A stretch of DNA of 64,000 nucleotides from Climacium dendroides (Eukaryota > Streptophyta > Bryopsida > Hypnales > Climaciaceae). The position numbers were made by a program, and so were the translations under genes. The notes beneath the pieces were generated by a model, which ran no database searches, had not been told where the DNA came from, and saw nothing but the letters and a program-made list of their open reading frames with translations. How positions within the stretch are numbered: position 1 is the stretch's first letter; each line of letters starts with the position of its first letter. The stretch lies in the NCBI GenBank assembly GCA_950106755.1, contig OX467091.1, positions 12,665,538 to 12,729,537 of the forward strand. Direction: 5' to 3'. This document shows, piece after piece, positions 47,205 through 59,200 of this stretch.

Positions 47205-48377
47205 CTACATTCCGTTGCCATTGTAAAATGCATTCACCAATTGTGAATTATAGTTGACATCGTATGTCGTAGATGCCTGTTGCGAGTTTGTAGGGATGCT
47301 AGAAGAGACCTGCATAGGATTGTTGTCGTTAGGAGTGACAGAGATCCAGAGCATATTGGTTAAAAACTCCGATGAGACACCTGCTGCTTGCAAAGAAATT
47401 GCCATGTTGTTTTCCATAGGGTGGTGGTGGTGGAAAAAGATTGATCTTGGCAAATTTGAATTTGCATTGGAAAACCCATCCATACTCCCAATCCATTGTT
47501 GTAGTTGTTGGTTGTGTTGGCTTTGCATGTTGTTGTTGCCGCCTAGGATGTTGCAGCTGAAAGCATTTGATGGTGGATAGTAGTTGTACGTGGAACTTGG
47601 TGAAGGAGAAAGTTGTATTCCGGGGTTGCAATTGGCCTAAGATGTGGGCCAATATGACATCCCAAAAGAAATTGGTGGCACAATGTATTGCTAGCGAGTT
47701 GTACCTTCTGGCAAATGACTATTAACAACAACGTTGGTGCCACCAAGTCCCGAAGGACTCTGGGTCATCTCCGTAGATAGCCTACATACAACATGCACAT
47801 CATGATTTAAGGTTTGGTGAAAACCACAAGAACCATTTCACAAGTTTGAAAACGATGGAAATCCCATGACAAAAATCAAAATGATTTGTAAATTACGTGA
47901 ACTAGTGGCACTTACAAGGACCACTTCCGTGGCATTTGTTGCTGCGACACAGAACTCACGATTTGTTGTGCATGGTAAAACTGCTCCTTCTCTCGCTCTA
48001 GAATTCACCAATTTAATTGAATAGTCAAGGAATAATTTATCATGAAACCAACGTGAAGAAACACAAATGAACATGGAAATGCAAGCCAACCCATTCAATT
48101 CAAAACATACATACTAGAGACCTAGCTACTACAGTAATTGCAAGCAACACAATTGCATTGAATCAGCACCTTGGTGATGCCGATTCATGTGACCTCCGAG
48201 CGCCTGTGACTTCTCAAATTTCATTAAGCAAAAGCGACATTTGTACTCATTCTTGCCTCCAACTAGCTTGCCATCTTCTTCGACTGTAGCTCGTCGTCTC
48301 CTGGACTTGTGGTTCGTCTCCTGCACAACACCTACATCTGCAGAAGAAGGCACCCTTCCTACCGTGGCCCCTGGCAT
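47205..48377 (-). pseudogene. JAGGED-like C2H2 zinc-finger gene, interrupted by two TAG codons
   Basis: Three exons join in frame with GT-AG introns: 48377-48170, 47997-47916, 47781-47205. Exon 1 encodes one finger, YKCRFCLMKFEKSQALGG then HMNRH, with C-x2-C, x12, H-x3-H spacing and the plant-only QALGGH helix. With exon 2 it reads HHQEREKEQFYHAQQIV, which matches the finger-plus-QERE context of JAGGED/NUBBIN, regulators of lateral-organ growth. The rest is Asn/Gln/Ser-rich (SPSPSSTYNYYPPSNAF, HHHHPMENNM) and ends FYNGNGM. An EAR motif (DLNxxP) usual at JAGGED N-termini is absent. In-frame TAGs at 47693-47691 and 47639-47637, each one C-to-T step from CAG, break exon 3. A truncated product retaining the finger is possible, or these exon 3 codons are spliced out; otherwise it is a recent pseudogene. 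Confidence 0.7.
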
Positions 48378-48910
48378 GATGAATTGGAGTAGCTAGCGAA
48401 GCCTGCAGAACAGACAGCGGAACTACACACAGTGGAACTAAAGTCCACAGCGAAACTACACAGCGAAACTATACAAGCGAAACTATACAGGCAAAACTAC
48501 ACAGAACTACACAACGGCAGCAAAACTGCAAAAAACAACAGAGAGGCAGAAAACAACAGAGACGAAGAAGCGCAGTAGTTGAGCGAGAAAACAACAGAGA
48601 CGAAGAAGCACAGGAGATCGAAGCTTGGATAGGTGGCGGAACTCGGAACTTGCTAGTCTCCTGTTTAACGCCTACATCTGCAAAAGAAGGCACTCCTCCT
48701 ACCGCGGCCCTTGGCATGATGAACTGGAGTAGCTAAGCGGAGCCTGCAGAACAGACAACAGAACTACAAACCACAACGAAACTACACACATCGGAACCAC
48801 AACTTCAACGAAACAGACAAATAGACAGAAGCACGCGAAAGAATAAACGTTTCGACGCAAGAGATCGAAGCCAATTTGGATAGGTGGCGGGGCGTGATTA
48901 GCCAGGACTC
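48370..48910 (-). repeat. Tandem duplication of exon 1 start and 5' leader of the zinc-finger gene
   Basis: 48375-48440 (TTCTGCAGGC...CATCATGCC on the - strand) recurs at 48715-48765, both running into an ATG and the related peptides MPGATVGRVPSSADVGV and MPRAAVGGVPSFADVGV, about 340 bp apart. Further upstream, CGCCACCTATCCAA and CTTCGATCTC occur at both about 48620-48645 and 48870-48895. The upstream copy continues 82 codons open (48717-48469) without a zinc finger. Confidence 0.82.
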
Positions 48911-49015
48911 GGAATTTGCCAATTCCATGCTGCATGCCGACGTGGATGAAATCCTAACTCTCATCGTCACTCTAATTTCATCAACCTTGCCATGCTTCGA
49001 TCAATTTATAGAAGT
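48911..49015. other. Short spacer
   Basis: Nothing recognisable between the duplicated leader and the coiled-coil frame. Confidence 0.3.
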
Positions 49016-50386
49016 CAATTTTATTACCTTTACCAATTTAAAGAAAGTTTATTAAAGTAGCTTCAAGATAAAGATATTGAGCATGAAAATGAAATTTATC
49101 ATTTTCAACAAATTAAAGAAAATTTATGTTTTCAACTTCAAAATTAGGATGATGAGTGTAATCAATTGAAAGCAGGTTTAAAAAATATAAGTGAGGAATT
49201 CCAATGTTGTAAAGATGATTGGAAAAGATGCAATGCGTTAAATATAAAAAAAAATCATGCAAAAATTGAAAATTTAATTATTGCACAAAAAACACTTGAA
49301 ACCTTAAGAAGTGAATACAACATTCTTTTAAATGAACATAAAATCACCAAATATAGTGTTGTTCCTAATTTGGAAAAGAAACTTGAAGACTCTTGTAAAG
49401 AAATCAAAGGTCTAAAGAAAGAATTAAAATGTATAAAAGATCAATGTGGAAAAACATTTCAATATAAAATTCAAACTCAATTTATCCTTGAGGAAAATAC
49501 AAGGTTATTTAAAGAAAACAAAGATTATTCAAACACAATTAGTAATTTACAAGAAAAAATTGTAGATTTAAATAATTTCTTAGTTCAATATGAAGTTAAA
49601 AATACATTTTTAAAGGCCAATGCTCAAATTTTATTCAAAGCATTGTTAAAAATTCAAAATAATATTGAAAGCTTTAAAAATGATTTTTGTCATTTTTCAT
49701 AGTTTATAAAAAATACAATGGATTCTTATAAAATAACATTGACTGCTAAAGAGGAAATGATTATTTATAAAGATTTGGATATAAAAAACAAAAGAGATGA
49801 GTATTTTCAACAATTTTGTGAATATAAGTCAATGATTGAAAATTTAACAAGAACATGTGCAATTCAACAAATTATTACTAAAGCCAAAGATCATAGATAT
49901 GAAAAGATGGTAAAAGAAATAAATTGCATTAAAATTAAAAATGATAAAGTGAATAGCAATGTAAATGAACTCAATATTAAGCTACAACTTGCTAAAAATG
50001 ATTCAAATCGATTTAAAAGTCAAGTAATATTATTAAGAAAAGAAGTAGAAAAATTGAAGAATCAACAACTTCATTTTAATGCCTATACATATAATGTGCA
50101 AGCAAAAAGAATAAAGACAACACAATTAGTAAAAGACTCAAGAAACATGTTGAATTATTACAAAGGTGAAATAGAAACTAAAGATAGTCTAAGATTTGAA
50201 TTTGAACAATCACAAAAAGATGAAAGTAGGTATCTTTGCATATTATGGGATCAAATAATTGAAAATTATAATAAAGATGAATTAGTAAAAAAGGCCTTTG
50301 GTCTTAAATGTTCTATATTCAAAATGGATCAAAAACAATTTAAATTAAAGTCTAAAGTTTATCAAAATATGTATACTATTGTTTGA
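49016..50386 (+). pseudogene. Broken coiled-coil reading frame of unknown family
   Basis: A single + strand frame runs from about 49016 to the TGA at 50384-50386, interrupted only by TAG codons at 49058-49060, 49145-49147 and 49700-49702. Its two long open parts (49166-49702, 49718-50386) encode Lys/Glu/Asn/Gln-rich, heptad-patterned peptides (ISEEFQCCKDDWKRCNALN, NTISNLQEKIVDLNNFLVQY, DSNRFKSQVILLRKEVEKLK) typical of long coiled coils. No zinc knuckle, protease or polymerase motif is visible. It lies 1 kb upstream of, and in the same direction as, a probable LTR, so it may be the Gag-like or an extra ORF of a decayed retroelement. A captured host gene is the alternative. Codon use is extremely AT-rich. 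Confidence 0.5.
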
Positions 50387-51383
50387 CAATAGTTTTATTG
50401 TAAGTTTGAAAATGTACATGAAGTTCATAATCAATGTGAAACCACATCAATTTGCAATTTGAATCATTAGAAGTGTACAAAAGAATTGAGTTGTTCAAGA
50501 AGTAAAGACTATGATGAAAAAAAAATACATTACTAGATCTTAAAGCTTTGATTTCAAGTGTAAAAATTAAAACTTTTTACATGCTTTCCATCATTAATAT
50601 TTAGACAATTTTATTCTTCTTCAAATGCTAAATCTCAACCTATAATAGAAAAAAATCAATATGTGACTATGACTATGACTATGAAAGAAGATGAGACAAA
50701 GGGTGTAGAAGTTTTTCCTCAACATAGGTTTAAAAAGGCTATGTTGCTTAATATAATACAACAAAAATGCACTAGGCTTCATATAATATTATTATTTCTT
50801 GTAAGGAGAAAAAAATAATTTGATAAAAAGATTGGTCAAAGTATATAAAATTCAACAAAACCAAAGAATATGAAAATTTGGTGGATGGCATCATTATAAT
50901 TGGATTATAATTAGGTTAGAGTCATGTAAATTTCAAGGAATAATAAAGAAGTTAATAAGTTGTTTAATTTTTATCAAAAGAAGGAAGAAGACAAATGGAC
51001 AAGACAATTGAATTAAAAAGCTATAATTGTTGAAGTAAAGATATATAAGATAAAGAATGAGGAATATTGGCAAGTATTTACTATTGATTGGAAATCAATG
51101 AAATTATTTATATTTAAAGTAAAAATTTATGAATCTCACTAGCTTAAAAATCCTGCCAACTACAAACGTATTATCAATATTTTGTACCTATCATAGCATA
51201 AACCAACAAAAAGAATTAAATAATGATCAAATTTGGAAATATGTTAAAGCTTCTAGATATAGACAAAAATAAAAAATAAAAACTTAGGACAAATTGAATA
51301 GAAGCAAGTTTATTAAGTGCATTTGACCAAAACAAGTATTCCAAATTTGATTGACGAGGACGTCAATCTTCTAAAGTAGGGGA
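50387..51383 (+). pseudogene. Decayed retroelement coding remnant
   Basis: Broken + strand peptides can be read in several frames (for example KNEEYWQVFTIDWKSMKLF near 51060). The last, TKTSIPNLIDEDVNLLK at about 51332-51380, has the form of a Ty3/gypsy polyprotein end just before the polypurine tract AAAGTAGGGGA (51373-51383). I cannot identify reverse transcriptase or integrase motifs, so most of the coding region is lost or unrecognisable. Confidence 0.35.
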
Positions 51384-52026
51384 TGTAGTCACTTTAGATT
51401 TTTTATTTTTGACTAATTGCCTTGTATAGTGTAAAATGAAGCTAATAGTTAGATTAAATCCTTTGTAGTAAGGCAAATAGAGACTAGAGACTAATAGACA
51501 ATGGATATGAAACTTTGTAAATTGGCTAGGATATGAATAGTAGTAAAATTTTGGAATCTCTTTGGATGATACAGTTGGTAGTATAATTAGATAAGTTGAT
51601 ACAGTGATTTCTCTCTCATTGTCTTGGTCTTCTTTTGGTGGCAATTTGTCTGTCTGTATCAGTGGAAACTTCATAATAAAATTCCAATTTCTTAACAATT
51701 AGTGTTGTTTGTATTTAATCCATGGACTAGATCATTTACAAAGCCTAAATTTAATTGTATTTTTGTATTAATTGAATTCAAGGATTGGATTCAATTTGTT
51801 GTGAAGTTTGACAATTTGTTTATGTTGTCTTATTGTAAACCAAGGATTGGTTGTTAATTACAACTATATAAGTCAATTTGTACTTGTGTATGTGATTGAT
51901 TTTATAATTTGTATTTTATTTGTTATATTTCCTATTCCGTCATAAAATTCCTTGTGAACAAACCCTTACCACTATTCTATAATAAAAATGACAATCCCTT
52001 CGGGTTGTTATTTTTTTGGCTCAACA
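51384..52026 (+). mobile_element. Probable 3' LTR of a retrotransposon
   Basis: It begins TGTAGTCAC directly after the polypurine tract and ends CTCAACA, fitting TG...CA termini, for about 643 bp. Inside are a TATA-like box (AACTATATAAGTC, about 51863) and AATAAAAATG (about 51981), placed as in plant LTRs. No matching 5' LTR is in the window, so boundaries are inferred from one copy. Confidence 0.4.
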
Positions 52027-53152
52027 ATTATAGTGGTTTTTTTGTCTTGTTTTAATTATAATATAATAAAATTTTGTAATCCCTAATTGCTCATGGAATT
52101 TATTTATTTGTTTACAAGAAGTTTGGTAGGCTTTATTTGTAGTGGGAGCTTCAAATCTACATTTGAAGCATTGTTTCACATCATTCGAGCAAATTTGGTA
52201 GAAGTTATAATTTTTTTTCAATATCAAGTTTGCACAATACAAATATAATCTAAAAAATATTAGTTAATTTTATTTGATTGCATAGATTAATACATGCAAA
52301 AAAACAATTGAACCATTCAATTCCAAATAATGATTACACCAGACTTATATATGTATTTGATAGTAGATGGCATGGACCAAAACATGACCGTACTTCCAAA
52401 GATGAGGGAAACTATGAAGAACATACATTCTATGTTTGTGAAAACACATGTTTGTGGAGTATTGGAGTATAAAATTGGATTGTATGCAAATGTGTGGATT
52501 GATGCACACTACAAGCATAATAACAATCAAGTGATAAATTATAAAATTGATTTAGAATGTTTAGTTTTGTATTGAAATGCATTAGCAAAGTTGTGAAGTT
52601 GTAATTTTAAAATAAATACTTTGTATTTTCAACCATAAATGGAAAAAAAGGTTGGCACAAATTTATTAAACATTGAATTAGACATTCTTGCATTTGGCCA
52701 AGTGCATTCATAATACAAGTTACTATTTGCTAAAACAAGTGGTTTCAAAAATATGATCCTCTAATTTTCCAAATGTGTAGATACATTGTATCATGCACTA
52801 GCACAAACAAATTTTGGAATGGGGCCTCCATTTTCACTCATTTCAAACTTCCACATACATTATTGAATTCATTGCTATGATCTCAAATACTCTTATTGCT
52901 TAAATGATACAATCTTTTGTCATCGTTTAGTACAATTACTTTAACATTACACCATTTACTTGTCAATTTGAATATATACAACAATTGCAATTCACTCAAT
53001 GATTTATTCACAAAATATAAATCTCACATACCTCTATTAACTTTCCATTCTTGGTTTAACTTCAATACAATGCATTAGACATGTACTCCAAATACTATAA
53101 ATACATGCAAAATATCCACGCGGTGCCTATACTATTACACTTCCTACACTAA
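52027..53152. other. AT-rich intergenic DNA with a transposase-like fragment
   Basis: 52318-52540 on the + strand reads MITPDLYMYLIVDGMDQN, then MTVLPKMR and KTHVCGVLEYKIGLYAN, before an AT-rich tail. The DGMDQ motif followed by a short beta-rich segment recalls a widespread family of transposon-derived proteins with (I/V)DGMDQ, which I cannot name with certainty. The fragment is short and has no clear ends. The rest is featureless. Confidence 0.35.
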
Positions 53153-53401
53153 GGCCATATTCATTATATTGAGACTGTTTGCAGTCTCATTTTTATCTTT
53201 AACTCAAAGATAAACTGCTTTATCTTTTTATTAGTAGTTTTTTATAAATAGATAACAACGCCAACTTTTAGAATTTCATTTTAGAATCACTATTTGAAAA
53301 TTATTTATTCTTGGTTTCAATTATTATTTTTGTAAATAAATTTATAATATCTAGCATTTTGTCTCAAAATCTGCAAAAAGTCTCAATATAACAAATATGG
53401 T
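53153..53401. mobile_element. Short MITE with about 32-bp inverted ends
   Basis: GGCCATATTCATTATATTGA then GACTGTTTGCAG on the left is matched inverted on the right (CTGCAAAAAGTCTCAATATA, ACAAATATGGTC). The target duplication is unclear. The interior is AT-rich. Confidence 0.7.
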
Positions 53402-53678
53402 CATCACTACACTAATCTATTCTACACTTCTATTGCTACATTGCATGCTCTAGTCTTTACTAAAGTCTGTATATGTATATCTTTAACCAAAGTTGTCTTA
53501 GTCAACCATTGCATTTGCAACTAAAATTTGTAAGTGATTAAAAATTGTAAAAACTTGAGATTGTTCTAGTTTTGCATGGCTTTCTCAAAATCCGAGGCTG
53601 TACTTTCCTTTGCGGATGCTGGTTTCTTTGGTTTATTAAAGGTTTGAGCACTTAATTTGTAGAAGTCTATACAATCTT
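53402..53678. other. Spacer, nothing recognised
   Basis: AT-rich sequence between two MITEs. Confidence 0.3.
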
Positions 53679-53916
53679 TAACCCCTAAGCGTCCTAGCGA
53701 CCCAAATGTGGACTCCTACTATGAGACATTTGACCATTATAATGTCCTAGGTTGTATGGTAAAAACTTCCACAAATTTCTTCGAAGATGCCCTCTCTACC
53801 TCTCTTGCAATCTAAACAGTCATGTCTCTTGGATCTTATTTTTTAATTGGTGGGGTCTACTTGAGTGGCAATTTGTAGCTTGTTTTTGGAATTCGCGCTG
53901 GGCGCTCAGGGGTTAA
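53679..53916. mobile_element. piggyBac-type MITE with TTAA flanks, small
   Basis: It runs from TTAACCCCTAAGCG to CGCTCAGGGGTTAA, about 238 bp including the TTAA on each side. CCC-starting inverted ends inside a TTAA duplication are the piggyBac signature. Its right-hand TTAA (53913-53916) is also the left-hand TTAA of the next element. Confidence 0.75.
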
Positions 53917-54864
53917 CCCCAAAAGGACCAAACAGTATTTTTTGGAAACATAGTGATTTTGGGCAACTCACTATGAATGGAATTTTCATTTTTTTTCACT
54001 GAAATTTTCACACAACATGTGTCCAAGGAGTAGCTTTAAGGCCCAACAATTTTCATAACTTTTGACTACATGGTTAAAAAGTTATTGTATGATATGTAGT
54101 TTTCTTTGTTCTGCGGGTAGTTTGGGCAGCAAAAAAATTTCTTTAAAAATCACTTTTTTTAAAAATAAAAATTTGAAATTGGTTTTCTAGTTTTATTTAT
54201 ACATGGATATCTTTGAATCATTCCATTTTGATTAATGAGATGAAAGTTATGAGGAGTTTTAGTTGTGGGTAGTTTGAAGGTGGTTATGGAATCTCTACTC
54301 TAAAATAAACTTCAAAGTCCTTTATTTAACTCAATTTTTAATATTTTTGGAAAAAGATAAATAATTGAGTGTAGATTGTTTATTAAAACATTACAACCAT
54401 TGGGATTAGCATTTTTCAGTTTCATAAATAAATCATTAACAATTTTGTATTTCGAATCATTTTCTACTTCTTTCTACTTTCTATTTTTTTTCTGAATGTT
54501 GTACAATTCCAAATGATTTGAAAATTTTCAAGCATGTAGCCACCTTGCCTTGAAGAATGAATCCAAAGAGTAATCACCATTTTGAACATTTTTTCATAAT
54601 GATTTGACCTTAAGAAGTGCAGCTGCCCGGGTTTTTGCAGGGACAAAAAAAGGATTTTTCTTACTTCAAATGCTAATATCTTGCAATCTACACAGTGAAA
54701 ATTTCTGGACATTTTTCTACATATTCTCAAACCAAATTAATATAAGATCCTACAATTAGATGTATCAAAAATAATTTTTTTTCAAAAATTTGGTACTTGT
54801 ACTAGAGATGGTAGTTTTTGGAGTAGTTTTGCTGAAAACATAGTCAAAATCCTTTAGGGGTTAA
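53913..54864. mobile_element. piggyBac-type non-autonomous element, best-preserved copy
   Basis: TTAACCCCAAAAGG at the left and CCTTTAGGGGTTAA at the right give ~14-bp inverted ends within TTAA duplications. The 950-bp interior is shared, at different levels of decay, with 4876-5565, 18161-18730, 32950-34183 and 55160-55935, and codes for nothing. It is inserted exactly next to the smaller element at 53679. Confidence 0.75.
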
Positions 54865-55159
54865 AGTTCACACACAAGCTCGAGAAAAGGCAAAGAAGAG
54901 AACCATCCATTTTCCAAGGCCAGTATGTACTATTGCTTTACTGTTTTTTCTGCAGATCATTCAAGTGAAAATTGTATGATAGCAAATATTTTGTCACATC
55001 TGATAACTATCGGCAACTTTGCAAGCATTAGCATTGTGCAAATCTTCTGAAGCTTAAGCTTAGCCTTTGGTTTGGAGGACCACCCAAAAAAAATTCATGT
55101 ACTTGACATTAGAATGTATATTGTGCAAAACATTATGTTTGCATCCTATCTATAAGAAA

Positions 55160-55935
55160 AAGGTGACATGATTTTGGCATGATTTTTTTGCCAACCAAAT
55201 CAAAAATAGGCAAGAGTGGCTAAGAATTTTTTTTTAATTTTAAAAATTTTAAATAAATAAATTATTGTAGATTATATTATTGTCTATGTAAAAAGATTTG
55301 AGTCATTCTATTTGGATAAGTTATGTGAAAGTTATGGAGCATCTTACTTTGTGGGCAATGTTAGCTAACAGTGTATTGCATCCATTTATGAACTCAACTT
55401 TCACAATTCTTCAACAAAAAAAATTCCACATAGTTTAATTCTCTTGATAGAATAATGTCACTATTGAAATTAGTGTGTTTCAATTCCATCTTAGAGCTAT
55501 TAAAAATTTATTTTTTCTTTCTATCTCATATTTATTTTGACTTAACAATTATTTAATGAGTGAACATCAAGGGGGAATAGTGTGTGTACATAGCTTTTTA
55601 CCCAAACTCTCAACTCAATTCTTCAACATAAATTTTTTCTAATTCACAATCTTTATTGGAAAGATTTTAAGTTAAGGGAATTCAAAGCCTAATAATTCAA
55701 TGAAGCTAGGTGCGAAAAAAAACTTGTTTTCATATCTATGAACACATATATCTTGCAATCTATACAATTCAAGTTTTTGAAATTTTTCTAGACATTTTTA
55801 TACTAGTATAGTAAAAGATCCTATGATTGGATATTTAAAAGAAAAAAATGTTTAAAATTTTTGTTCTTTACATTAGAAATGAAAGTTCTACGTAGTTTTT
55901 GAAAAAAAATGTTGTTGGGACTTTAGGGACTTCAA
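55160..55935. mobile_element. piggyBac-type element, decayed copy
   Basis: Matches the 53913-54864 family at phrases such as GTGAAAGTTATGGAGCAT, GTTTCAATTCCAT, ATATCTTGCAATCTATACA and AAAAGATCCTATGATT. The right end ACTTTAGGGACTTCA is a damaged form of CCTTTAGGGGTTAA. The left end is not definable. Confidence 0.5.
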
Positions 55936-56229
55936 ATTACAATGAATAATTGTATCTTTTCTAAAATATTTAAATAATATTTTGTGTCCTCTATTTTTTT
56001 AAATAAAAAATTCATTGATATAGTATAACATTTTTTTGATGCTTCCTTAGCAAACTTTAATTTGATGAAGTTCATTTTTTAAAAGCATTAATCATTCACC
56101 TAATAGATGTTTGAATATATAGGATGCATTCGTATCATGGATAAATTAAGATTTCAAATTCAACTAAAGTGTGTGCACCATTGCCGTGTAGAGATGGGGA
56201 GGGATTCTTTACCCTAATCCAATGTAGTA

Positions 56230-59200
56230 CAATGGGGTATTAATCAAAATGTCGTTTTCGAATTCACAGTGAGAAATATTTCAGTATTGCCAACTTTGAA
56301 AGCCTCCCAAGAGCTCAAAAATTGGTATTTTACCATAAAATTTTGTCGCAGCATCATCTTTAAGTTAATTATATGTATGCCATTTTTGAAGGCCAAAAGA
56401 TTTACCGAAAAAAAGTTATTCAAAATCTATCAACATTGGTAGCTGTGGAAATTTTTTCACTGCTGCCAACTTTGACAGCCTTCCAAAGATTGAATTATTT
56501 TTTTTTTGCCATGAAATTCTTGGAACAAAAAACCCTTTATGTTAATAACATATGATAAAAATTTCAAGGCCAAAAGATTAATACAAAAAAAGATATTAAC
56601 AATCTACCAACATGTGTCATTTTGAGAAACATTGTGAAAACCGTTTCACTACTTCAACTTTGACACCCTCCCAAGGGCTGAAAAATTGCTTATTTACTAT
56701 GAAATTTTTTCCACAAAGTGATTTCTATGTTAATAACATTTGTGACAAGTTTCAAAGCCAAAAAATTTATACAAAAAAAAATATTCAAAATCTACCAACA
56801 TGTGTAGTTGTGAAAAACCATTTCACTACTTCCAACTTTGACACCCTCCTAAAGGCTGCAATTTTATTTATTTACCATGAATTTTTTTGTGCAAGATCCC
56901 CTCTATGCTAATAACATTTTTGCCAAATTTCAAGGTCAAAAAATTTATACAAAAAAAATTATTTACAATCTACCAATGTGTGTAGTTGTGATATACATTT
57001 TATTAAAGACCTTGAAATTGTTGAAGTATGTTAGACACTCATGCTTCTAGATTGAAATTCTCCAGATGATGCAATCTCTAATCATAAATGCTTCTCAATA
57101 AAATCAAGGATAGCCAAATCTAGTTGTGTGCACTTGCCACATCTCAAAGAATGCACTTGTTTAAAAATTGGAGACCATACATGCATGAGGAAGCTTTTTC
57201 CTCTCAATAAGAATGCTTGCATTTACAATAGAGCATTATAGGAGGTGGGATGTGAGATGATGAGAGAAGCAAGTGATGGGTGATTATATTCTAAACATAG
57301 GATTGAAACTTTGTGAACATGAGTAATTGAACGCGTGAAAGATGAATTAACTGAGCAAGTCTAGGCTATGTGATAACTAAGTGGATGAGACATGGAATGA
57401 GTGACTGAGGATATATGGAGGTATGTGAGATTTTCTATAAGAGTGAGTGAGGTTATAACTTACATGTGGTGACTGGTGAGGTCTGGTGAATGAATGAAGG
57501 CTATGAGGCTGGATGATGGTGAGTGATTGAAGGTATGTAAGTTTTTTTTATAATTGAGTGAGGTTATGCATATGGTGAATAAGGTTGGATCATGGTGAGT
57601 GATTGAGGGTATGTGAGATTTGTTTCTGATGACTGAGTGAGGTTATATATGTGCTCAGTGAGTGAGGCTAGATCATGGTCATTGAATGATGACTATTTCA
57701 GATGAAACTCATGCTCACATAGTAGGTTTGAGTGAGGTAGGGAAGATAAGAGTTGACATTGCAGCTATTGTTGGAGTCCATGTTAGAATATTTCAAAGGG
57801 TAGTGAAGAAATTTTGAGAAGATGGAACCTATAAGTGCAAACCTTGTGGTGGAAGTCATGCTAAAAAGCTTAGTGATAGAGATGTCCGTGCTATTATAGG
57901 TGTTTCAAAAACTCATCATCGCTCGACACTCTCTGAGATCATTAATATATGTTCTACTCAAGTGTCTAGATCGACTATTCGAAGGGCCTTACATGAGAGT
58001 GGCATTTTCAGTCGAATTGTAGTTAAAAAACCTTTCTTGACACCTGGTCACATGTCTCAACGATTGGCATTTGCTCAAAAGTATTGTGGATGGAGTGTAA
58101 AAGAATAGGAGAGAGTTGTTTGGACAAATGAGTCTACCTTTGAAGTTGAAAAAAATTCTAGACAAGTTCATGTTTGGAGAAATGCATATGAGTGCTATTC
58201 ATCAAGTTGTATAGTTCACGGTATAGTTCCAACTTTTAAGAGTGGGAGAACTTTTTTGATGATTTGGGGTGCATTTGCTGGAGGGCAAAAGTCACAACTT
58301 GTTTTTATGCCCAAAGATAGATGTTCTGCTAAGGATTTTGTTGAAGTGGTCTACAATGGCGAGTTGCTTTATTTTACGAATAGAATGCCATAGGGATTGC
58401 TCATGGAAGATGGCGCACCTGTCCATTGTAGCAAACTATGTGAAGAATGGAGACAAACACACCTCTTGAAGAAGCTCGATTGGCCTGCAAATTCTTCTGA
58501 TCTCAATTCAATTGAGAACCTTTGGAAGATTTTGAAAGATGTTGTGCAACATGGCCCAATATGTCCAAAAAATTTAAATGACTTGAAGGTAGTTACTGAA
58601 AGAGAGTGGAGGTTAATCAATGGTACAAAGCTCCTTCAACTATGTCATTCTATGCCCTCTAGGTTATAAAGTAGCGATTGAAACAAATGGAGGACATACA
58701 CGTTAGTAGATTGTAAATAATTTTTTTTGTATAAATTTTTTGACCTTGAAATTTGGTATGAATGTTGTTAACATAAAGAACATGTTGTGCCAAAAGTTTC
58801 GTGGTAAATAGACAATTTCTCAACTGTTGGGAGGGCGTCAAAGTTGGTAGCGATGAAATGGTTTCCCCCATTGTTTCCCACAACTACACATGTTGGTAGA
58901 TTGTGGATTTCTTTTTTCATGTAAATCTTTTGACCTTCAAATTTGGCAAAAATGTTATTAGCATAGAGGGGATCTTGCACAAAAAAATTCATGGTAAATA
59001 AATAAAATTGCAGCCTTTAGGAGGGTGTCAAAGTTGGAAGTAGTGAAATGGTTTTTCACAACTACACATGTTGGTAGATTTTGAATATTTTTTTTTGTAT
59101 AAATTTTTTGGTTTTGAAACTTGTCAAAAATGTTATTAACATAGAAATCAATTTGTGGAAAAAATTTCATAGTAAATAAGCAATTTTTCAGCCCTTGGGA

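Noticed and set aside
56612..56911. 99-codon frame conserved between 56.6 and 59.2 kb
   Set aside because: Conservation reflects the terminal inverted repeat of the Tc1-like element; the peptide is not a protein family and the frame does not continue through the other units.
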